Source: JAEUSG01 sp964590225 (GTDB lineage Bacteria; Fibrobacterota; OXYB2-FULL-49-7; JAEUSG01). Taken from it: a DNA stretch of 27,229 nt. Both the position numbers and the translations under genes were made by a program. The stretch's first letter is position 1, and each line of letters starts with the position of its first letter. Location of the stretch: NCBI GenBank assembly GCA_964590225.1, contig CAZPWS010000041.1, positions 1 through 27,229 on the forward strand, read 5' to 3'. Shown one piece after another: positions 8,461-16,629 of this stretch. The notes under the pieces are model-generated. The model was given only the letters and a program-made list of their open reading frames with translations. It did no database searches and was not told where the DNA came from.

Positions 8461-10208
8461 AAATTCATGCGCGAATTTAATACAAGTTGCAGGTAATTAC
8501 CTGCAAGTATCGCGTTGTCATGAATAAATGTTAATTGAAAACTGTTTTCGAGCCATATTTTAGGGCGCCAGGCAACTTTGGCCGTTAATACAGCGCGGTT
8601 AATTGCTAAATTAGCAAACCGAATTTTCTCCTTTGAATCATATGTGTAAGGATAAATAACCAAAGAATCTGTAATATTGTCCGAAGCTTTGACGGTATCT
8701 ATATAAGTCAAATTCTGATCAGTTACTGCGGAGCCGGCACCACTGCCTTTTACAATCCACTCCACCCCCCACTCCCCCCGTAAGCGATTTGAAAAGCGGC
8801 TAAGTAGCTTCAGGCTAATACTTCTTGAATTTGGCCCGAGTCCGTTTCCAATCAATTTACCGTAATGCACAGGATAATTAAAAAGCTGTCTGTTATGTAT
8901 TCGTACATTGGAGCCATCACTATCTGCTATTATTGTCGTGTCATAATTCAGTCGTGCAGATGTAGTATAAACCCATGGTTCTACCTGGGAAAACTCTATT
9001 ATACCCTGTGAAATGGCCCTTTTAAACGGCGTAGTAAAACGCAATCCACAAAGGAAAGCCCATTTATTTGAGACATCACTATCATTAAAAACTCCCACAA
9101 GATTTCGCATGTCGTCCATGTGGAATTGCGTATAGAATGTCAAGTAGCTAAATTTAACAGAGGCGTCAAAGCCCATAAGGCGGTTATCTAAATCGCCAAC
9201 AAAATGCTCTGCGAAATAAAAAGGTAAAACGGGAATAAAATAATAGGGTTCAAAATTGCGATTGATTGTTATAACCTGATCATTAAAACCGAAACTAAGC
9301 TTTTTAGTAGGACTCCATACAATTCTTTTGGCATATAGCAACCTGCTATCGTTATATGTATCCGCTGTCAATTTAGCCAGTACAAACTGAAAATCAACAG
9401 GACCAATATTCCGAGTTACTTTTAAATGAAGCATGGGAGCCGCTGTACCCGACAACGCAAGCCCCCGTTTTTCCGATTCACCCCATTTAACGGCATCTTG
9501 CCCTACCTTGAAATCAGCGATTGCTGTTGAATACGACGCAAAGGCTACAAAGTTTTCGTAGCCGACAATATGACCTAACTTATCCTGCCTTTCAAAAATA
9601 TTGGATAGCATTATTCCTCGGCGTGGATCGTTAGTCTTGGTCCATGCTTCGCGCGACGCATATCTTGTGTTGATTGCTCCTTTGAAATACAGTGCGAGAT
9701 TCCCCACATTTCCATCAATACAAAGTCCTGTATGTACTCTAACTACTCCTTCGAGATTATGGCCCATGGAGTCAATTGTAACGGCCCCGATTGCACCATT
9801 ATCTGCTAATGTCCGGATACCATCAATATTAAAATGGCTATCCTGAATAGCCGTTTCAAATTCTAAAACAGGATATACTTTAAAGGTGTCTTTTGCCGCG
9901 GATAACCCAAGTGTAAAAAGGTTTGGGGCAGTCGCCGTATTTTCACAGGAGCCAGGCAAAAGCTCGCATAAATATTTATTTGCAAGACTCTGCCACCTTG
10001 ATGAAGAATCGGCACTTACCATTTTTAGCAATTCTATTATGTTGCGCTTGGAACAGGGCTGCATCCATGGATTAAAGTTAAGCGAAAGCGGCTTTTCAAG
10101 AAATAGAGGTAAATCTTTATAGAACGGATGGTCAAGAGAAAGATCTGTTGACAAACGACCTGCGTGAGCCTGAATAAAAAGTGATATTATCACTACGAAT
10201 AACTTCAT
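8457..10208 (-). CDS. Outer-membrane beta-barrel protein, Wzi-like
   Basis: 583 residues with a clear signal peptide (MKLFVVIISLFIQAHA). The N-terminal third (about 17-90) holds a DHPFYKDLPLFLEKP segment and a helix with a Cys pair (PCSKR, LPGSC). The rest alternates strands rich in aromatic and polar residues and ends in RMNF, a C-terminal Phe typical of barrels. Segments such as KVGQDAVKWGESEKRGLALS and FGFNDQVI followed by YYFIPVLPFYFAEH resemble the Wzi capsule-assembly family, in which an 18-strand barrel anchors group 1 capsule at the cell surface. E. coli Wzi is about 480 residues, so this is longer. Function inferred as polysaccharide attachment or export; I would not assert capsule without further genes. 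A GGGGGAAA ribosome site precedes the start. Divergent from the GT4 gene (87-bp gap) and convergent with dnaG. Confidence 0.62.
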   Translation of the reverse strand: MKLFVVIISLFIQAHAGRLSTDLSLDHPFYKDLPLFLEKPLSLNFNPWMQPCSKRNIIELLKMVSADSSSRWQSLANKYLCELLPGSCENTATAPNLFTLGLSAAKDTFKVYPVLEFETAIQDSHFNIDGIRTLADNGAIGAVTIDSMGHNLEGVVRVHTGLCIDGNVGNLALYFKGAINTRYASREAWTKTNDPRRGIMLSNIFERQDKLGHIVGYENFVAFASYSTAIADFKVGQDAVKWGESEKRGLALSGTAAPMLHLKVTRNIGPVDFQFVLAKLTADTYNDSRLLYAKRIVWSPTKKLSFGFNDQVITINRNFEPYYFIPVLPFYFAEHFVGDLDNRLMGFDASVKFSYLTFYTQFHMDDMRNLVGVFNDSDVSNKWAFLCGLRFTTPFKRAISQGIIEFSQVEPWVYTTSARLNYDTTIIADSDGSNVRIHNRQLFNYPVHYGKLIGNGLGPNSRSISLKLLSRFSNRLRGEWGVEWIVKGSGAGSAVTDQNLTYIDTVKASDNITDSLVIYPYTYDSKEKIRFANLAINRAVLTAKVAWRPKIWLENSFQLTFIHDNAILAGNYLQLVLNSRMNF

Positions 10209-10295
10209 TTATAAAATTTCCCCCAACAATAAGATAATTTCAACGCCATTATCTATACAGCATTTATATTTTACGGCAGTGGAAACAATTATCAT

Positions 10296-11414
10296 ATGCA
10301 TCTCTTAATAGACGCACGAGCCCTAAAGAATAGGATTGACGGCATAGGGCAATATACTCTCAATATTTTATCCGTTTTGCCAAAAATTCAAGGTTACCGT
10401 TTTTCAGTAATACTTGCCGCTAATCTTGAAGTTCCGCTGCCCAAAGAACAGGAACATATCAAGTATTACAAAACCTATGCAAAACGCTATGGCCTGATAG
10501 AATATTTTTATCTCAGAAAGAAGATATCTCTATTAAAGCCTGATGCCTTTTTTTCGACCTCTCCCTATCTTTATCCCTTTCTTGGCTGTCCATCCTTCTT
10601 TACTCTGCACGACCTTTTTAATGTAGCTTTCCCATCACATTTTAGCGATATGCCGTTAATTAAGGCAATTGTTGCACGAATTTTTTTTAGATTGCTCACT
10701 TTTGTTTCAGTTAAGAGTGCTACATCGACATTCACTGTATCAAACTATTCAAAAGCTAAGATTATAGATTACTATAAACTACCACCTAAAAATGTTTGCG
10801 TTGTAAAGCAAAGCATTAACCCATTATTCTTTAAAGAATATACGAATGATGCCATTTCTTTATTTAATATTAAAAATTCAATGCCTAAGCGTTTTATTCT
10901 TCATGTTGGTAACCTTAAACCATATAAAAATATTGAAGGAATCCTGCATGCGTTTGCAAAATATCTTGCCCTAACAAATGATACCACGCTGAAATTAATA
11001 TTCACAAGCAAAAGCGGACGAGGCTATAAACAGGCAATTGCAACTATAAATAAGCTCTCGATACAAGACAGAGTAGAAATGCGAGAATACTTCAGTGCAG
11101 AAGATATGCCGCTTCTTTACCGTTCTTCAATAGGCCTCTTTTTCCCTTCGCTCGAAGAGGGGTTTGGTCTTCCTGTTGTGGAAGCGCTACATTGTGGCAC
11201 ACCAGTTGTTACTTCCCGTGGCACTTCGACCGAAGAGGTTGCTAATGGTCATGCTTTTCTTGTTAACCCAATAGATATAGATGACATGGTTAAGGGGCTC
11301 TATTTTCTCGTTGAGAAAGAGGGTTTGCGAGAGCAAAGAATACCTGTTCAGGACAAAAGAGAGTGGGTTGATATTGTGGGTGAAATGTTGAGCGAAACTA
11401 TATTTATACAATGA
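10296..11414 (+). CDS. Family 4 (group 1) glycosyltransferase
   Basis: 372 residues, GT-B fold. The N-terminal domain begins with LLIDARALKNRIDGIGQYT, seen in mannosyltransferase-like GT4 enzymes. The C-terminal domain carries FILHVGNLKPYKN and the donor-binding EEGFGLPVVEAL (E-x7-E), followed by GTPVVTSRGTSTEEV. It should transfer a nucleotide-activated sugar onto a growing glycan at the cytoplasmic face of the inner membrane. No signal peptide or membrane helix is obvious. With gmd, the GT2 enzyme and the Wzi-like barrel it suggests dispersed surface-polysaccharide genes. The last codons overlap the following transporter gene (ATGA), an unusual partner. Donor and linkage are unknown. Confidence 0.92.
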   Translation: MHLLIDARALKNRIDGIGQYTLNILSVLPKIQGYRFSVILAANLEVPLPKEQEHIKYYKTYAKRYGLIEYFYLRKKISLLKPDAFFSTSPYLYPFLGCPSFFTLHDLFNVAFPSHFSDMPLIKAIVARIFFRLLTFVSVKSATSTFTVSNYSKAKIIDYYKLPPKNVCVVKQSINPLFFKEYTNDAISLFNIKNSMPKRFILHVGNLKPYKNIEGILHAFAKYLALTNDTTLKLIFTSKSGRGYKQAIATINKLSIQDRVEMREYFSAEDMPLLYRSSIGLFFPSLEEGFGLPVVEALHCGTPVVTSRGTSTEEVANGHAFLVNPIDIDDMVKGLYFLVEKEGLREQRIPVQDKREWVDIVGEMLSETIFIQ

Positions 11415-12697
11415 CTATCCCTTTTGCATTGATTAGAGTGATACTGGTTTTTGGTTTTATTGTGCTGCTTTCCCGTTTTCGCATAGATCTTGGCATTGCT
11501 ATTTTACTTGGGGCACTTGCGCTTGGGCTATCGTTTGGTGAGCGACCAATAAATGTTGCTATTTCGATATCAAATGGTCTAATTGATCCCCTGACAATAA
11601 TATTGATTGTTCTTGTGTTTCTAATTCTAATTCTAAATCGATTAATGGGTGTGAGTGGGGCGCAACAACGGCTTGTTAATAGCGTTTCATCGTTCGCAAA
11701 CAGCAGAAAGGTAAGTCTCGCCGCTTTGCCGGCAATTATTGGCCTGTTGCCAATGCCGGGAGGCGCTTTTTTTAGCGCACCAATGGTTGAAGAGGTTTCA
11801 AAGGGGCTTCCAGTTACACAGGAATGGAGAACGGTTGTAAATTACTGGTTTAGACATATTTGGGAATTCTGGTGGCCGATGTATCCAGGAGTAATTCTTG
11901 CAGTTTCATTGAGCGGTATTCCGGTTTCCACCTACATTACGCACATGTTTATTATGACAATTGTCGCTATTGGAGCGGGGTACCTATTGCTGTTTAAAAC
12001 ACTAAAGATTTCTGAGGTAAAAAAAGAACGGTCTTGGGGCTCTTTTCGAAATCTTTTATATCACTCCCTGCCCGTAACTATTATTCTTGTCATAATGGCG
12101 CTATTCAATTTACTGTCGCTTCCATTAAAAAGCTCCCTGTTATTTTCAAATACTTTTTCGCAATATTATTCAATGTTTGTCGGCTTAATAATTGCATCAG
12201 CATGGGTAGTTTTTTCCGGTAAGCTTGGCGCTAAGGCTGTTTTTTGGGCTATCGTTGACAAAAAAATATTGTCTCTTCTCTTGTTAATAACCGCAACTAT
12301 GGCATACAGGAGGGTTTTGTCCGATAGTGGAGCTGTTTTGCTCATAAATAAAGAGATGCAGGCACTTAATATTCCGGTTGTGGCAGTAACAATAATTCTG
12401 CCCTTTATTGCGGGACTTGTAATGGCGATTGCCGTTGGTTTTGTCGGGGTCTCTTTTCCCGTTGTGATAGGGATTATAGATAGCAACGACCATTTTATCT
12501 CTCTTGTGGCTCTTGCCTATATCTCCGGCTATACTGGTATGATGATTTCGCCTATACATATGTGTCTTGTTCTGACAAAAAATCACTTTTCGGGAGCACA
12601 AATGGCAGGTATTTACAAGATACTTATTCCGCTATGTGCCTCTGTCTTTGCCATAGGTTTGTTGTACTGTTTTCTTATGCTTTCAGAATTTTTGTAA
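11411..12697 (+). CDS. DUF401 family integral membrane protein, probable transporter
   Basis: 428 residues, very hydrophobic, with about 10-12 predicted membrane segments by eye. Recognisable features are an N-terminal segment FRIDLGIAILLGALALGLSFG, the re-entrant-like PAIIGLLPMPGGAFFSAPMVEEV, HIWEFWWPMYPGVILAVSLSGIP, and a second Gly/Pro-rich region GYTGMMISPIHMCLVLTKNHF. This arrangement of two similar halves with conserved PMPGG and SPIHMC motifs matches the DUF401 family, which is related to GntP/CitM-type (ion transporter superfamily) permeases. The substrate is not known for the family. The start overlaps the stop of the glycosyltransferase by 4 bp, so the two are co-translated. Its own stop lies within the promoter-like motif of the ECF operon. 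Confidence 0.85.
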   Translation: MTIPFALIRVILVFGFIVLLSRFRIDLGIAILLGALALGLSFGERPINVAISISNGLIDPLTIILIVLVFLILILNRLMGVSGAQQRLVNSVSSFANSRKVSLAALPAIIGLLPMPGGAFFSAPMVEEVSKGLPVTQEWRTVVNYWFRHIWEFWWPMYPGVILAVSLSGIPVSTYITHMFIMTIVAIGAGYLLLFKTLKISEVKKERSWGSFRNLLYHSLPVTIILVIMALFNLLSLPLKSSLLFSNTFSQYYSMFVGLIIASAWVVFSGKLGAKAVFWAIVDKKILSLLLLITATMAYRRVLSDSGAVLLINKEMQALNIPVVAVTIILPFIAGLVMAIAVGFVGVSFPVVIGIIDSNDHFISLVALAYISGYTGMMISPIHMCLVLTKNHFSGAQMAGIYKILIPLCASVFAIGLLYCFLMLSEFL

Positions 12698-12719
12698 CAT
12701 TTTCCGCTCCTTAATCGTT
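12693..12719 (+). promoter_or_regulatory. Candidate ECF-sigma promoter of the stress/efflux operon
   Basis: TGTAAC (12693-12698), a 17-nt spacer, then CGTT (12716-12719). This resembles the Bacillus SigX/SigM/SigW-type consensus (TGtAAC-N16/17-CG(A/T)C) and lies directly before an ECF sigma gene, as expected for autoregulation. Against it: transcription would begin only about 7 nt before the annotated ATG, leaving a near-leaderless mRNA, and one motif can arise by chance. Confidence 0.35.
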
Positions 12720-12732
12720 ATAAGGTTATAAA

Positions 12733-13221
12733 ATGGGCAATGAAAATAATAGAGCGATGCTTATGTATGGCTCTTATAAGGACATTATGTACACCCTCGC
12801 ACGCCGTTATCTTGGCGATAACGATTCTGCGTTTGACGCTGTTCAGGATTTATTTGTCAAGATCTTTGAAAAAAGCAGTAAAATTCCGGAAGAGCCCGAA
12901 ACCGGGCCATTTTTATACCGTATGATGGTTAATCTCTGCATTGATATGCTACGGAGAAAAAAAAGGCTTCTGCCCATTGACGAAAATATCGTAACAACAG
13001 CAGACACTAATATAGACTTAGAAAATAAGGATGAAGTTGATTTTATGTTAAGCAGATTAGCGCCCAACTATCGCCTTGCGATTATCATGGCTGAGATACT
13101 CGAATTGCCCATTAGGGAAATCGCATATATAACCGGTGACAGTGAAGTGGCTATCAGGACACGAATCTCAAGAGCAAAAGAGTCGCTGCGGCTTATGGCG
13201 GATAAAAGGAGGGATTGTTAA
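12733..13221 (+). CDS. ECF-type RNA polymerase sigma factor
   Basis: Sigma-70 family, group 4. 162 residues with only regions 2 and 4. Region 2 spans about 15-85 (MYTLARRYLGDNDSAFDAVQDLFVK, then FLYRMMVNLCIDMLRRKK). Region 4 spans about 108-158 (LAPNYRLAIIMAEI..LPIREIAYITGDSEVAIRTRISRAKE), a helix-turn-helix for the -35 element. It directs RNA polymerase to a small regulon, and is normally held inactive by a membrane anti-sigma. The next gene, 1 nt downstream with its own ribosome site, encodes a small single-pass membrane protein that fits this role. The genes behind it are all envelope and export functions, the likely regulon. An AAGG ribosome site lies 7 nt before the ATG. Downstream in-frame ATGs at 12757 and 12763 are alternatives. 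Confidence 0.93.
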   Translation: MGNENNRAMLMYGSYKDIMYTLARRYLGDNDSAFDAVQDLFVKIFEKSSKIPEEPETGPFLYRMMVNLCIDMLRRKKRLLPIDENIVTTADTNIDLENKDEVDFMLSRLAPNYRLAIIMAEILELPIREIAYITGDSEVAIRTRISRAKESLRLMADKRRDC

Positions 13222-13222
13222 T

Positions 13223-13513
13223 ATGATAAATCAAACTGATTATAATTTGTTTAAAAAAAGGGGAAGGCTTGAAGCTCCGGAAGAATTATTTCGTGCCATT
13301 GAACGGAAGCTTGCTTCCCGAAAAAAAAGGCGCCTATTAATGCGAAGTATGCTGTTAATAACAGTTTCTGTTTTTTTTGCATTGGCTTACCTTAAAACGA
13401 CTACGGACCAGTATTATGCGGTCGATCCTCTCGCCGATGCTGTTAATTTTTTTAATAATCCTGATGATGGATTCATTGTGTCGTCAATCTTTGAGTCGAT
13501 AAGGGATGAATAA
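13223..13513 (+). CDS. Small single-pass membrane protein, probable anti-sigma factor
   Basis: 96 residues. The start at 13223 is chosen because AGGAGGG stands just upstream; a longer in-frame reading back to 13136 would overlap the sigma gene and has no ribosome site. The cytoplasmic N-terminus (1-39) contains an amphipathic helix with LEAPEELFRAIERKLA, similar in style to sigma-binding helices of zinc-less anti-sigmas. It is followed by the positive-inside KKRR and one membrane helix (about 40-57). A short periplasmic tail of about 39 residues ends in SSIFESIRDE. No His/Cys ZAS motif. Size and topology resemble CnrY (about 95 residues), the anti-sigma of the CnrYXH system. Function is inferred from position and topology; no family signature is definite. 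Confidence 0.72.
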   Translation: MINQTDYNLFKKRGRLEAPEELFRAIERKLASRKKRRLLMRSMLLITVSVFFALAYLKTTTDQYYAVDPLADAVNFFNNPDDGFIVSSIFESIRDE

Positions 13514-13538
13514 TACTATTTTTGAAAGGAATTTAAAA

Positions 13539-14021
13539 ATGAAAAAGACAATGTTTGTATCGTTGATTGCTTTGTTTTCGGTGATGCCTCTTTTTGCAAT
13601 GGGCAGCAGGGGAACTTCACCTGACCGGCCAATGAAAATGGGAATGAAGGCAAAAGTCCTAAAAGAAAAGCTATCTCTCACCGATGCCCAAATGGAAGAA
13701 CTTAAGAATTTACGAATTGCGGCAAATAAGGATTTTGAGAAAGAGCGCAAGGCTCTCGATGCGGAGAGGGATCGCCTTATTAGTCTAAAAGCTAAAGGTG
13801 AACTTTCGAGAGTAAAAATTGAGGAGGCGTTAACAGCCGTGGGTAACATTCAGCGAAACATACATGAGGCGCGAATGAAGAACACTGCCGCCGTCATAGC
13901 TGTTTTTACAGACGAACAATTATATAAGGCCATTGATAGCCGCATTATGGAGCACCTTTTTATGCCTCCACGAGGTAAAGAAAGGCATAAAAGAGACAGA
14001 AAGGGATATGGGGATGAATGA
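13539..14021 (+). CDS. Periplasmic Spy/CpxP/CnrX-like protein (LTxxQ motif)
   Basis: 160 residues from the ATG at 13539, which has GAAAGGA 8 nt upstream and opens a proper signal peptide (KKTMFVSLIALFSVMPLFA). An upstream in-frame ATG at 13506 would bury that signal and lies in the end of the previous gene. The mature part is nearly all helical: LSLTDAQMEELKNLR is the LTxxQ motif, repeated in degenerate form near VFTDEQLYKA, with a long charged coiled-coil helix between. The fold family comprises Spy and CpxP (chaperones/stress sensors) and CnrX/ZraP-type metal sensors. Met-rich (PMKMGMKAK) and His-containing (EHLFMPPR.KERHKR) ends could bind metal. Placed between a putative anti-sigma and a TolC gene, it is likely the periplasmic sensor or effector. 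The last 4 bp overlap tolC-like. Confidence 0.8.
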   Translation: MKKTMFVSLIALFSVMPLFAMGSRGTSPDRPMKMGMKAKVLKEKLSLTDAQMEELKNLRIAANKDFEKERKALDAERDRLISLKAKGELSRVKIEEALTAVGNIQRNIHEARMKNTAAVIAVFTDEQLYKAIDSRIMEHLFMPPRGKERHKRDRKGYGDE

Positions 14022-15412
14022 CAAATAACAGAAACTGTGTTGCTGCGATAGCTTTGCTGTCAACTATCCTATGGGGGATAACCGAAAAGGAAGCCGTACT
14101 AATTGCCTTGGAAAAGAATCCTGATGCGAGGATAGTCTCCATTGAAGCCTCGATGGACTCCATCGCTTTCGATAGAGCTGTTACGGAGCGGAAACTATCA
14201 GTTACTGCCGGAGGAAATACAGCTCTTTTTTATGATACCGATTCCTCACAAAGCAGCTTGAAGAGCGATTACTCAATTGCCGCAAGCAAGTCTTATCGCA
14301 GTGGCGGACGGATTGCAGCCTCATTTACAGGAGGATACTCCAAGGATCTTTCTAACAATAGTACTGATTCCAGAACTATGAATGTGAGTGTTATGCAGCC
14401 GCTTTTGCAGGGCGGATGGGGAAGAGGTGAAAGCGATGTAAAAATTGATATCGCCGTTAATAATCTTTCTTTGAGTAAAATAAATCTAAAGGAGGGACTT
14501 TCGAAAGCGGTTGCTGAAGTACGAATAGCCTATTGGAATTGCGTTTTAGCAATTGCTATGGTAGGTATCACAGAAGCCGAAATCGCCTACGCCGATTCAA
14601 TGCGGACAGCGGCGGTTGCCCGTTATAGGGTTGGCACCGGCACAGAAACAGACACCTTAAGTGCAGCGCTTGAAATCGCTCGCGCCCGTGGAAAAAATCT
14701 TGCTGCCATTCTTGCCGACAGACAGTCAAAGGAGAATCTCGCTTTTCTGCTGGGACTAAACGAAGGGGAAATAAAGCTTCCCGAAGCCGATTCTATAATT
14801 GTCTCTCTGCCCTCTATTGACGAAGCTACCGACTCTATGATGCAGTTAAGCGCTCCTCTTGCAGCCATGAATACGGCTATTGAAAATCTGAAACGCACTA
14901 TGGCAAACACAGCTAACAAGCTGCTTCCTGTCCTTAACCTTGAGGGTGGTTATAAGTCACATATTGCCGATGCGTCAACATCTTCTTCGATCGCAGATAA
15001 CGGCGGACCATATGCAGGATTGTCATTTTCGTGGGATATTCTTGCGCACAATGCCCGTACCCAAAAAAAAGAGAACGACAAACAATTACAGCTGAAATCA
15101 TTGCAAAAAGAAAAAACTGAAAGGGAATTACGCTTTAAGCTCAAACAACTATACGACCTATGGAAGCAGGATTCGCTCTCTCTTGAAATTAAGCGCGCAC
15201 AGATAGTAATCGCTGAAAAAGCGTATAAACAGCTATCCGTATCATACAGGCTTGGCGCCGCCAGCTCGCTGGAACTTGAAAGAGCAAAAAACGACCTTGT
15301 TAATGCAAGAACAGAAAAATTGAGTTCGGAAATTTCGTTAAAGAAAGCTGCTATTGCCGTAGAATTATCGAGTGGATTGATTCTTAACCGTTGCGGAGTA
15401 AACATAAAATGA
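14018..15412 (+). CDS. TolC-family outer-membrane efflux channel
   Basis: 464 residues with an N-terminal signal-like stretch (VAAIALLSTILWG). It has the two-repeat architecture of outer-membrane efflux proteins: EKEAVLIALEKNPDARI at the start of repeat one, long helices with barrel strands (TAGGNTALFYD, GRIAASFTGGYS, NVSVMQPLLQGGWGR), then repeat two (LPVLNLEGGYKS, YAGLSFSWDIL) and a final long helix with the typical SYRLGAASSLELERAKNDLVNAR. It forms the trimeric exit duct docking with the adaptor and the ABC permease encoded next. It overlaps the Spy-like gene (ATGA) and the adaptor gene (ATGA). The C-terminus is short, without the extension seen in E. coli TolC. Confidence 0.93.
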   Translation: MTNNRNCVAAIALLSTILWGITEKEAVLIALEKNPDARIVSIEASMDSIAFDRAVTERKLSVTAGGNTALFYDTDSSQSSLKSDYSIAASKSYRSGGRIAASFTGGYSKDLSNNSTDSRTMNVSVMQPLLQGGWGRGESDVKIDIAVNNLSLSKINLKEGLSKAVAEVRIAYWNCVLAIAMVGITEAEIAYADSMRTAAVARYRVGTGTETDTLSAALEIARARGKNLAAILADRQSKENLAFLLGLNEGEIKLPEADSIIVSLPSIDEATDSMMQLSAPLAAMNTAIENLKRTMANTANKLLPVLNLEGGYKSHIADASTSSSIADNGGPYAGLSFSWDILAHNARTQKKENDKQLQLKSLQKEKTERELRFKLKQLYDLWKQDSLSLEIKRAQIVIAEKAYKQLSVSYRLGAASSLELERAKNDLVNARTEKLSSEISLKKAAIAVELSSGLILNRCGVNIK

Positions 15413-16629
15413 GACTTTTCTTATCCTTCCCGCTGTTTTTATTTCTGATATCAACTTCATGCTCAAAAAAGATGAATATGGATGCCCTTGTTAGAAAAGA
15501 GATTGTTAAAAGAGCATCATTAAGGGATGTTATTGAACAGACAGGGGAGGTCCAGCCGGTTGTAAAGGTAGAAATTAAGTCGGAGGCAAGCGGTCAGATT
15601 GACACTGTTTTTGTAACAGAGGGAGAAAGGCTTCGCACCGGGCAGCGGATACTGCGGATCGACCCGACACAACTTTTAAGCCGAAGGGCGAAACTGGTGC
15701 TTTCACATGAAAAGGCGCAGATTGTCCTTTCTCAAGCTAAACGGGATCTCGAAAATGCCGAAGAACTTGTCAAAATGGGGACTATCTCAGTGCAAAAGGC
15801 AGAGGATGCGAGAAATAGCGAAGCATTGGCCGGAATAAGCCTAAAGGACATTGAGCTTGAACTTAAAGACATTGACTATCAATTGAGTAAGACTGTAATA
15901 CTCGCACCAATGAATGGTGTGCTTACCGCTCTGAATGTAGAAAAGGGAGAAATTGTAATATCTGCCACACAAGGCTTTTCCGGTGGGACATCGATAGGAA
16001 CTATTGCTGATTTATCAAAACTTGAAATATTAACAAAAGTAGGAGAAGCGGATTATACTAGAATATACAAAGGACAAAAAGTATCAATTCGCCTGGAGTC
16101 AAATAGAGAACGGACTACAACAGGTGTAGTTACATTTGTTGCAGTTGCGGCTAAAAAAGAGACAGGAAGCGAAATTGGCCAGTTTGAGGTAAAAGTGGGA
16201 ATTGATTCTGCTATTGCCGGCCTTGTGCCAGGGGTAAATGTTACCGCTTCGTTTATAGTTCTCGATAAAAAGGATGTTATTTCTATTCCATATATGTTTG
16301 TAAATTCTATCCCCAATGGAGGCTATTTTGCTTATCGCAGTAGTCACGCAGACATACCTGAAAAGGATGAGTTAAGACGGGGAGCAGGAGGGGCGGAAAA
16401 GGGACAGCCGAATACGCGTGGCAGTCGCACAAATCCAGAAGGAAAAATAGATAAGCGATTGATAAAAGCGCGTGAAGAAAAGCGAAGAGAATTGGAAAAA
16501 TTAGGTCTTAAAAGGCAGCGCATAACCGTTGGGGAAACGGATTTTATGAACTACGAAGTTATTGGTGGTCTAAAGGAAGGCGATACGGTATATCTTCCTT
16601 TGGCCGATGATTCGAGGTCGGGCCGCTAA
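15409..16629 (+). CDS. Periplasmic adaptor (MacA/HlyD-type membrane-fusion lipoprotein)
   Basis: 406 residues from the ATG at 15409 that overlaps the TolC stop; an upstream in-frame ATG at 15391 only adds six residues before the signal. The signal ends LISTSCSKK, a lipobox-like site suggesting a lipid-anchored adaptor. Domain order: lipoyl half (IKSEASGQIDTVFVTEGERL), alpha-hairpin (about 90-155), second lipoyl half (TVILAPMNGVLTALNVEKGEIV), beta-barrel (about 200-285), and a membrane-proximal domain ending LKEGDTVYLPL. It bridges the inner-membrane permease and TolC. Odd feature: about 55 highly charged, Gly/Arg/Lys/Glu-rich residues (nt 16342-16506) interrupt the membrane-proximal domain between YFAYR and KRQRITVGE. 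Overlaps the ATPase gene by 1 nt (TAATG). Confidence 0.92.
   Translation: MRLFLSFPLFLFLISTSCSKKMNMDALVRKEIVKRASLRDVIEQTGEVQPVVKVEIKSEASGQIDTVFVTEGERLRTGQRILRIDPTQLLSRRAKLVLSHEKAQIVLSQAKRDLENAEELVKMGTISVQKAEDARNSEALAGISLKDIELELKDIDYQLSKTVILAPMNGVLTALNVEKGEIVISATQGFSGGTSIGTIADLSKLEILTKVGEADYTRIYKGQKVSIRLESNRERTTTGVVTFVAVAAKKETGSEIGQFEVKVGIDSAIAGLVPGVNVTASFIVLDKKDVISIPYMFVNSIPNGGYFAYRSSHADIPEKDELRRGAGGAEKGQPNTRGSRTNPEGKIDKRLIKAREEKRRELEKLGLKRQRITVGETDFMNYEVIGGLKEGDTVYLPLADDSRSGR

Noticed and set aside
10209..10295. Divergent promoter pair between the Wzi-like and GT4 genes
   Set aside because: The gap is a natural place for promoters, but only A/T-rich -10-like hexamers without matching -35 boxes were found, so I did not list sites.
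13136..13222. N-terminal extension of the 96-aa membrane protein
   Set aside because: Would overlap the sigma gene by 86 bp and lacks a ribosome site, while AGGAGGG sits before the ATG at 13223.
14950..15405. 151-codon open frame on the minus strand inside the TolC-like gene
   Set aside because: Cysteine/serine-rich translation antisense to a well-supported TolC family protein; a shadow of coding bias.
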